This document shows positions 58,404-64,000 of a stretch of 64,000 bases of DNA, piece after piece (the first letter of the stretch is position 1; each line of letters starts with the position of its first letter). The DNA is from Streptococcus pneumoniae. Its GTDB lineage: Bacteria; Bacillota; Bacilli; Lactobacillales; Streptococcaceae. The DNA is taken from assembly GCF_001096185.1 (NCBI RefSeq), contig NZ_CRPU01000010.1, positions 1 to 64,000 on the forward strand, given 5' to 3'. A program made the translations under genes and the position numbers. The notes under the pieces are model-generated. The model was given only the letters and a program-made list of their open reading frames with translations. It did not search any database and was not told the DNA's origin.

Positions 58404-60938
58404 ATGGCGACAGAAAAGCTATCACCTGGCATGCAACAGTATGTGGATATTAAAAAGCAATATCCAGATGCTTTTTTGCTCTTTCGTATGGGTGATTTTT
58501 ATGAATTATTTTATGAGGATGCGGTCAATGCTGCGCAGATTCTGGAAATTTCCTTAACGAGTCGCAACAAGAATGCCGACAATCCGATTCCTATGGCGGG
58601 TGTCCCCTATCATTCTGCCCAACAGTACATCGATGTCTTGATTGAGCAGGGCTATAAGGTAGCCATTGCTGAACAGATGGAAGATCCTAAACAAGCAGTT
58701 GGGGTTGTGAAACGAGAGGTTGTTCAGGTTATTACGCCAGGGACAGTTGTCGATAGTAGTAAGCCGGATAGTCAGAACAATTTCTTGGTTGCCATAGACC
58801 GTGATGGCAGTCAATTTGGCCTCGCTTATATGGACCTAGTGACGGGTGATTTTTATGTGACAGGTCTTTTGGATTTTACGCTGGTTTGTGGGGAAATCCG
58901 CAATCTCAAGGCTCGAGAAGTGGTGCTGGGTTATGACTTGTCTGAGGAAGAGGAGCAAATCCTTAGTCGTCAGATGAATCTGGTACTTTCCTATGAAAAA
59001 GAAGGCTTTGAAGACCTTCATTTACTGGATTCACGATTGGCAGCTGTGGAGCAAGCTGCATCTAGTAAATTACTCCAGTATGTTCATCGGACCCAGATGC
59101 GGGAATTGAACCACCTCAAACCTGTTATCCGCTATGAAATTAAGGATTTCTTGCAGATGGATTATGCGACCAAGGCTAGTCTGGATTTGGTTGAGAATGC
59201 TCGTTCAGGCAAGAAGCAGGGCAGTCTTTTCTGGCTTTTGGATGAAACCAAGACAGCTATGGGAATGCGGCTCTTGCGTTCTTGGATTCATCGCCCCATG
59301 ATTGATAAGGAACGAATTATCCAACGTCAGGAAGTGGTGCAGGTCTTTCTCGACCATTTCTTTGAGCGCAGTGATTTGACAGACAGTCTCAAGGGTGTTT
59401 ATGACATTGAGCGCTTGGCTAGTCGGGTTTCTTTTGGTAAAACCAATCCCAAGGATCTCTTGCAGTTGGCGACTACCTTGTCTAGTGTGCCACGGATTCG
59501 TGCGATTTTAGAAGGGATGGAGCAACCTGCTCTAGCCTATCTCATCGCACAACTGGATGGAATCCCTGAGTTGGAGAGTTTGATTAGCGCAGCGATTGCT
59601 CCTGAAGCTCCTCATGTGATTACAGAAGGTGGCATTATCCGGACGGGATTTGATGAGACTTTGGATAAATATCGCCGAGTTCTCAGAGAAGGGACTAGCT
59701 GGATTGCTGAGATTGAGGCCAAGGAGCGAGAAAACTCTGGTATCAGTACGCTCAAGATTGATTATAATAAAAAGGATGGCTACTATTTCCATGTGACCAA
59801 TTCTCAACTGGGAAATGTACCTGCCCACTTTTTCCGCAAGGCGACGCTGAAAAACTCAGAACGCTTTGGAACTGAGGAATTAGCCCGTATCGAGGGAGAT
59901 ATGCTGGAGGCGCGTGAGAAGTCAGCCAACCTAGAGTATGAAATCTTTATGCGTATCCGTGAGGAAGTTAGCAAGTACATCCAGCGCTTGCAGGCTCTAG
60001 CTCAAGGAATTGCGACAGTTGATGTCTTGCAAAGTCTGGCGGTTGTGGCTGAAACCCAGCATTTGATTCGGCCAGAGTTCGGAGAGGATTCGCGAATTGA
60101 TATCCAGAAAGGGCGCCATGCTGTCGTTGAAAAGGTTATGGGGGCTCAGACCTATATTCCAAATACGATTCAGATGGCAGAAGATACCAGTATTCAACTG
60201 ATTACAGGGCCCAATATGAGCGGAAAGTCAACCTACATGCGCCAGCTGGCTATGACGACGGTTATGGCCCAGTTGGGTTCTTATGTGCCAGCAGAAAGCG
60301 CCCATTTACCGATTTTTGATGCGATTTTTACCCGTATCGGAGCAGCAGATGACTTGGTTTCAGGTCAGTCAACCTTTATGGTGGAGATGATGGAGGCCAA
60401 CAATGCCATTTCGCATGCGACCAAGAACTCTCTCATTCTCTTTGATGAGTTAGGTCGTGGAACTGCAACTTATGACGGGATGGCTCTTGCTCAGTCCATC
60501 ATCGAATACATTCATGAACATATCGGAGCCAAGACCCTCTTTGCGACCCACTACCATGAGTTGACTAGTCTGGAGTCTAGTTTACAACACTTGGTCAATG
60601 TCCACGTGGCAACTTTGGAACAGGATGGGCAGGTTACCTTCCTTCACAAGATTGAACCAGGGCCTGCTGATAAATCCTACGGTATCCATGTTGCCAAGAT
60701 TGCTGGCTTGCCAGCAGATCTCCTAGCAAGAGCGGATAAGATTTTGACTCAGTTAGAGAATCAAGACACAGAAAATCCTACTCCCGTGAGCCAAACAAGT
60801 GCTGTCACTGAACAAATTTCACTATTTGACACGCCTGCAGTGCATCCTATCCTAGCAGAATTAGCTAAACTGGATGTTTACAATATGACACCTATGCAGG
60901 CTATGAATGTCTTAGTTGAGTTAAAACAGAAACTATAA
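58404..60938 (+). CDS. mutS: DNA mismatch repair protein MutS (HexA)
   Basis: MutS (844 residues) binds mismatches and recruits MutL. The mismatch-contact motif [10 protein letters not shown] is near residue 30, the connector and lever domains follow, and the ATPase has Walker A (GPNMSGKST from about residue 602) and Walker B (LFDELGRGT). ATG at 58404 follows GGAGAG and gives the 844-residue length of pneumococcal HexA. The frame is intact, so the strain should not be a mutator at this locus. Confidence 0.97.
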   Translation: MATEKLSPGMQQYVDIKKQYPDAFLLFRMGDFYELFYEDAVNAAQILEISLTSRNKNADNPIPMAGVPYHSAQQYIDVLIEQGYKVAIAEQMEDPKQAVGVVKREVVQVITPGTVVDSSKPDSQNNFLVAIDRDGSQFGLAYMDLVTGDFYVTGLLDFTLVCGEIRNLKAREVVLGYDLSEEEEQILSRQMNLVLSYEKEGFEDLHLLDSRLAAVEQAASSKLLQYVHRTQMRELNHLKPVIRYEIKDFLQMDYATKASLDLVENARSGKKQGSLFWLLDETKTAMGMRLLRSWIHRPMIDKERIIQRQEVVQVFLDHFFERSDLTDSLKGVYDIERLASRVSFGKTNPKDLLQLATTLSSVPRIRAILEGMEQPALAYLIAQLDGIPELESLISAAIAPEAPHVITEGGIIRTGFDETLDKYRRVLREGTSWIAEIEAKERENSGISTLKIDYNKKDGYYFHVTNSQLGNVPAHFFRKATLKNSERFGTEELARIEGDMLEAREKSANLEYEIFMRIREEVSKYIQRLQALAQGIATVDVLQSLAVVAETQHLIRPEFGEDSRIDIQKGRHAVVEKVMGAQTYIPNTIQMAEDTSIQLITGPNMSGKSTYMRQLAMTTVMAQLGSYVPAESAHLPIFDAIFTRIGAADDLVSGQSTFMVEMMEANNAISHATKNSLILFDELGRGTATYDGMALAQSIIEYIHEHIGAKTLFATHYHELTSLESSLQHLVNVHVATLEQDGQVTFLHKIEPGPADKSYGIHVAKIAGLPADLLARADKILTQLENQDTENPTPVSQTSAVTEQISLFDTPAVHPILAELAKLDVYNMTPMQAMNVLVELKQKL

Positions 60939-60982
60939 AACCAAGACTCACTAGTTAGTCTAGCTGTATCAAGGAGACTTCT

Positions 60983-61011
60983 TTGACAATCACCCACTTT
61001 TTTGCTAGAAT
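60983..61011 (+). promoter_or_regulatory. patA promoter
   Basis: A perfect -35 TTGACA (60983-60988) and TAGAAT (61006-61011, with TG before it) are 17 bases apart, a strong promoter. Confidence 0.85.
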
Positions 61012-61031
61012 AACATCACACAAACAGAATG

Positions 61032-61073
61032 AAAAGGAGCTGACGCATTGTCGCTCCCTTTTGTCTATTTTTT
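61032..61073 (+). promoter_or_regulatory. patA transcription attenuator
   Basis: AAAAGGAGC pairs with GCTCCCTTTT and is followed by a T-rich run, between the strong promoter and the patA start. In pneumococcus, disruption of a terminator-like attenuator here has been linked to raised PatAB and fluoroquinolone resistance. The stem is intact in this sequence. Confidence 0.78.
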
Positions 61074-61084
61074 AAGGAGAAAGT

Positions 61085-62791
61085 ATGCTGATTCAGAAAA
61101 TAAAAACCTACAAGTGGCAGGCCTTGGCTTCGCTTCTGATGACAGGCTTGATGGTTGCTAGTTCACTTTTGCAACCGCGTTATCTGCAGGAAGTCTTAGA
61201 CGCCCTCCTTGCTGGGAAATATGAATCCATTTATAGTATCGGGGCTTGGTTGATTGGTGTGGCCGTGGTCGGTCTGGTTGCTGGTGGGTTCAATGTTGTC
61301 CTCGCAGCCTATATTGCCCAAGGAGTTTCATCTGACCTTCGGGAGGATGCCTTCCGTAAAATCCAAACCTTTTCTTATGCTAATATTGAACAATTTAATG
61401 CGGGAAATCTAGTCGTTCGCATGACAAATGACATCAACCAGATTCAGAACGTGGTCATGATGACCTTCCAAATTCTTTTCAGACTTCCTCTCTTGTTTAT
61501 CGGTTCCTTTATCTTGGCGGTTCAAACCCTACCTTCTCTGTGGTGGGTGATTGTTCTCATGGTAGTCTTAATTTTTGGCTTGACTGCTGTCATGATGGGA
61601 ATGATGGGGCCTCGTTTTGCCAAGTTTCAAACCCTTCTTGAACGCATCAATGCCATTGCCAAGGAAAATCTGCGTGGCGTTCGTGTGGTCAAGTCCTTTG
61701 TCCAAGAAAAAGAGCAGTTTGCTAAGTTTACGGAGGTTTCAGACGAGCTTCTCGGTCAAAATCTTTACATCGGTTATGCCTTTTCAGTAGTGGAACCTTT
61801 CATGATGTTGGTCGGTTATGGGGCGGTATTCCTCTCTATTTGGCTAGTTGCAGGGATGGTTCAATCGGATCCGTCGGTTGTTGGCTCCATTGCCTCCTTT
61901 GTTAATTACCTAAGCCAGATTATCTTTACTATTATTATGGTTGGATTTTTGGGAAATTCTGTCAGTCGTGCTATGATTTCGATGCGTCGTATTCGAGAAA
62001 TTCTTGACGCAGAGCCAGCTATGACCTTCAAGGATGTCCCAGATGAAGAGTTGGTCGGAAGTCTTAGCTTTGAAAATGTGACCTTTACCTATCCAATGGA
62101 CAAGGAACCGATGCTGAAAGATGTGAGCTTTACTATTGAACCTGGTCAGATGGTTGGTGTCGTTGGAGCGACTGGTGCAGGAAAATCAACCTTGGCTCAA
62201 TTGATTCCACGTCTCTTTGATCCACAGGAAGGGGCTATCAAAATCGGAGGCAAGGATATTCGAGAAGTGAGTGAAGGAACCCTGCGTAAAACAGTTTCTA
62301 TCGTTCTTCAACGTGCCATTCTCTTCAGTGGAACGATTGCAGATAACTTGAGACAGGGTAAAGGAGATGCTACTCTATTTGAAATGGAGCACGCAGCCAA
62401 TATTGCCCAAGCCAGTGAATTCATTCATCGTATGGAGAAAACCTTTGAAAGTCCAGTTGAGGAACGGGGAACCAATTTCTCAGGTGGACAAAAGCAAAGG
62501 ATGTCGATTGCGCGTGGGATTGTTAGCAATCCGCGTATTCTGATTTTTGACGATTCGACCTCAGCCTTGGATGCTAAGTCAGAGCGGCTGGTACAAGAAG
62601 CCTTGAATAAGGACTTGAAGGGAACAACAACCATTATCATCGCTCAAAAGATTAGCTCGGTTGTCCATGCAGATAAGATATTGGTGCTGGATCAAGGACG
62701 ATTGATTGGTCAAGGGACGCATGCAGACTTGGTTGCCAACAATGCCGTTTACCGTGAAATCTACGAAACACAGAAAGGAAAGGAGGAGTAA
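61085..62791 (+). CDS. patA: ABC multidrug exporter half-transporter PatA
   Basis: This 568-residue half-transporter has six membrane helices (about 15-290) and an ATPase domain (Walker A GATGAGKST, FSGGQKQR signature, Walker B ILIFDDSTSALD). The D-loop context DDSTSAL lacks the usual catalytic Glu (Asp in place), as in degenerate halves of heterodimeric exporters. With PatB it exports fluoroquinolones and dyes. The gene follows mutS. Confidence 0.93.
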   Translation: MLIQKIKTYKWQALASLLMTGLMVASSLLQPRYLQEVLDALLAGKYESIYSIGAWLIGVAVVGLVAGGFNVVLAAYIAQGVSSDLREDAFRKIQTFSYANIEQFNAGNLVVRMTNDINQIQNVVMMTFQILFRLPLLFIGSFILAVQTLPSLWWVIVLMVVLIFGLTAVMMGMMGPRFAKFQTLLERINAIAKENLRGVRVVKSFVQEKEQFAKFTEVSDELLGQNLYIGYAFSVVEPFMMLVGYGAVFLSIWLVAGMVQSDPSVVGSIASFVNYLSQIIFTIIMVGFLGNSVSRAMISMRRIREILDAEPAMTFKDVPDEELVGSLSFENVTFTYPMDKEPMLKDVSFTIEPGQMVGVVGATGAGKSTLAQLIPRLFDPQEGAIKIGGKDIREVSEGTLRKTVSIVLQRAILFSGTIADNLRQGKGDATLFEMEHAANIAQASEFIHRMEKTFESPVEERGTNFSGGQKQRMSIARGIVSNPRILIFDDSTSALDAKSERLVQEALNKDLKGTTTIIIAQKISSVVHADKILVLDQGRLIGQGTHADLVANNAVYREIYETQKGKEE

Positions 62792-62792
62792 T

Positions 62793-64000
62793 ATGAAGAC
62801 AGTTCAATTTTTTTGGAATTATTTTAAAGTCTATAAGCTATCATTTGTAATTGTCATCCTGATGATTGTTCTGGCAACTCTTGCCCAAGCTCTCTTTCCG
62901 GTCTTTTCTGGACAAGCAGTGACGCAGCTAGCTAATTTAGTTCAAGCTTATCAAAATGGAAATCCAGAACTTGTTTGGCAAAGCCTATCAGGAATCATGG
63001 TCAATCTTGGTTTGCTGGTTTTGGTTCTCTTTATCTCCAGTGTCATATACATGTGTCTTATGACGCGCGTGATTGCAGAATCGACCAACGAGATGCGCAA
63101 AGGCCTCTTTGGTAAACTTGCTCGGTTGACGGTTTCTTTCTTTGACCGCCGACAAGATGGAGATATCCTGTCTCGTTTCACCAGTGATTTGGATAATATC
63201 CTCCAAGCCTTTAACGAAAGCTTGATTCAGGTCATGAGCAATATTGTTTTATACATTGGTCTGATTCTCGTTATGTTTTCGAGAAATGTGACCCTGGCCC
63301 TCATCACCATTGCCAGCACACCAGTAGCCTTCCTCATGCTGATTTTCATCGTGAAAATGGCACGGAAATACACTAACCTCCAGCAAAAAGAGGTAGGGAA
63401 GCTCAACGCCTATATGGATGAGAGTATCTCAGGCCAAAAAGCCGTGATTGTGCAAGGAATTCAAGAGGATATGATGGCAGGATTTCTTGAGCAAAATGAG
63501 CGCGTGCGCAAGGCAACCTTTAAAGGAAGAATGTTCTCTGGAATTCTTTTTCCTGTCATGAATGGAATGAGTTTGGTTAATACAGCTATCGTCATCTTTG
63601 CTGGTTCAGCTGTACTTTTGAATGATAAGACTATTGAAACCAGTACAGCCCTAGGTTTGATTGTGATGTTTGCCCAATTTTCACAGCAGTACTACCAGCC
63701 TATTATCCAAGTTGCAGCTAGTTGGGGAAGTCTTCAGTTGGCCTTTACAGGTGCTGAACGGATTCAGGAAATGTTTGATGCAGAGGAAGAAATCCGACCT
63801 GAAAAGGCTCCAATCTTCACTCAGTTGCAAGAAGGTGTTGAAATCCGTCATATCGATTTTTCATACTTGCCTGATAAACCTATTTTGAAAGATGTCAGCA
63901 TTTCCGCTCCAAAAGGCCAGATGACAGCAGTTGTTGGTCCAACGGGTTCAGGAAAAACCACTATTATGAACCTTATCAATCGCTTTTATGATGTTGATGC
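62793..64000 (+). CDS. patB: ABC multidrug exporter half-transporter PatB (3' end outside window)
   Basis: The open frame begins with ATG at 62793, one base after the patA stop, and reaches the window edge in frame. It encodes six helices and the start of the ATPase domain (VVGPTGSGKTT, then NLINRFYDVDA). GGAGGAG lies upstream. Direct adjacency implies a single patAB transcript and translational coupling. Confidence 0.92.
   Translation, partial: MKTVQFFWNYFKVYKLSFVIVILMIVLATLAQALFPVFSGQAVTQLANLVQAYQNGNPELVWQSLSGIMVNLGLLVLVLFISSVIYMCLMTRVIAESTNEMRKGLFGKLARLTVSFFDRRQDGDILSRFTSDLDNILQAFNESLIQVMSNIVLYIGLILVMFSRNVTLALITIASTPVAFLMLIFIVKMARKYTNLQQKEVGKLNAYMDESISGQKAVIVQGIQEDMMAGFLEQNERVRKATFKGRMFSGILFPVMNGMSLVNTAIVIFAGSAVLLNDKTIETSTALGLIVMFAQFSQQYYQPIIQVAASWGSLQLAFTGAERIQEMFDAEEEIRPEKAPIFTQLQEGVEIRHIDFSYLPDKPILKDVSISAPKGQMTAVVGPTGSGKTTIMNLINRFYDVD

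Overview
The window looks like a chromosome segment of a mitis-group Streptococcus, close to S. pneumoniae, S. pseudopneumoniae or S. mitis. It is low GC, has pneumococcal-type BOX repeats (boxA/boxB/boxC), and carries genes recognisable from the pneumococcus: the C-terminus of PavB, two-component system 08, the malXCD/malAR and malMP regulon, PBP1b, HexA-type MutS and PatA/PatB. No rRNA, tRNA, prophage or CRISPR array was found. From memory of pneumococcal gene order, the block pavB-rr08-hk08-rpsD (1-3.4 kb) and the block from rpmG onward lie on opposite sides of the replication origin in TIGR4-like genomes. Their junction here, marked by a RelBE-type toxin-antitoxin pair, suggests an inversion around the origin. 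That comparison was not computed.

Layout. 1-3.4 kb: end of the adhesin PavB, a SaeRS-like two-component system, and ribosomal protein S4 with its leader. 3.4-5.3 kb: relBE, L33 and L32, and a two-gene operon whose ribbon-helix-helix regulator is frameshifted in an A7 tract. 5.4-10.9 kb: a PTS island with a PRD activator, IIB, an UlaA-type IIC and a transketolase split into two genes. 11-24 kb: ilvD, an Rgg regulator with an MFS exporter, hisS, a regulator/ABC/CPBP-protease membrane operon, aspS and a YitT-family protein. 24-34.3 kb: maltodextrin uptake (malX, malC, malD), its repressor MalR, MalA, and the cytoplasmic enzymes MalM and MalP behind a divergent control region. 34.3-37.1 kb: a small accessory patch with a duplicated two-gene membrane cassette flanking a decayed IS3-family element. 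37-51 kb: rlmA, a P-type ATPase, tyrS, pbp1b, a DMT transporter, a probable small-RNA gene, dapH and the paired deacetylase, a 5-formyl-THF ligase, a rhomboid protease, galU and gpsA. 51-55.2 kb: an accessory cassette with an RRNPP-like regulator, a 13-residue hydrophobic ORF and a MacB-type ABC transporter, bounded by a 35-bp imperfect direct repeat. 55.2-64 kb: a tandem array of structured repeats beside argS, then argR, mutS and the PatA/PatB efflux pump behind an attenuator. patB runs off the window.

How the genes work together. Maltodextrins enter through MalX-MalC-MalD and are degraded by MalM and MalP. Both mal promoters carry a MalR palindrome downstream of the -10 and a cre-like site over the -35, which suggests joint control by MalR and CcpA. 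The PTS island should deliver a phosphorylated sugar or sugar acid to a pentose-phosphate-type transketolase.

The most unusual items are two. The first is the array at 55.59-56.08 kb, where covarying hairpins repeat with a conserved CGAT loop. The second is the regulator, tiny hydrophobic peptide and ABC exporter cassette at 51.1-54.2 kb, which resembles a leaderless peptide signalling circuit.
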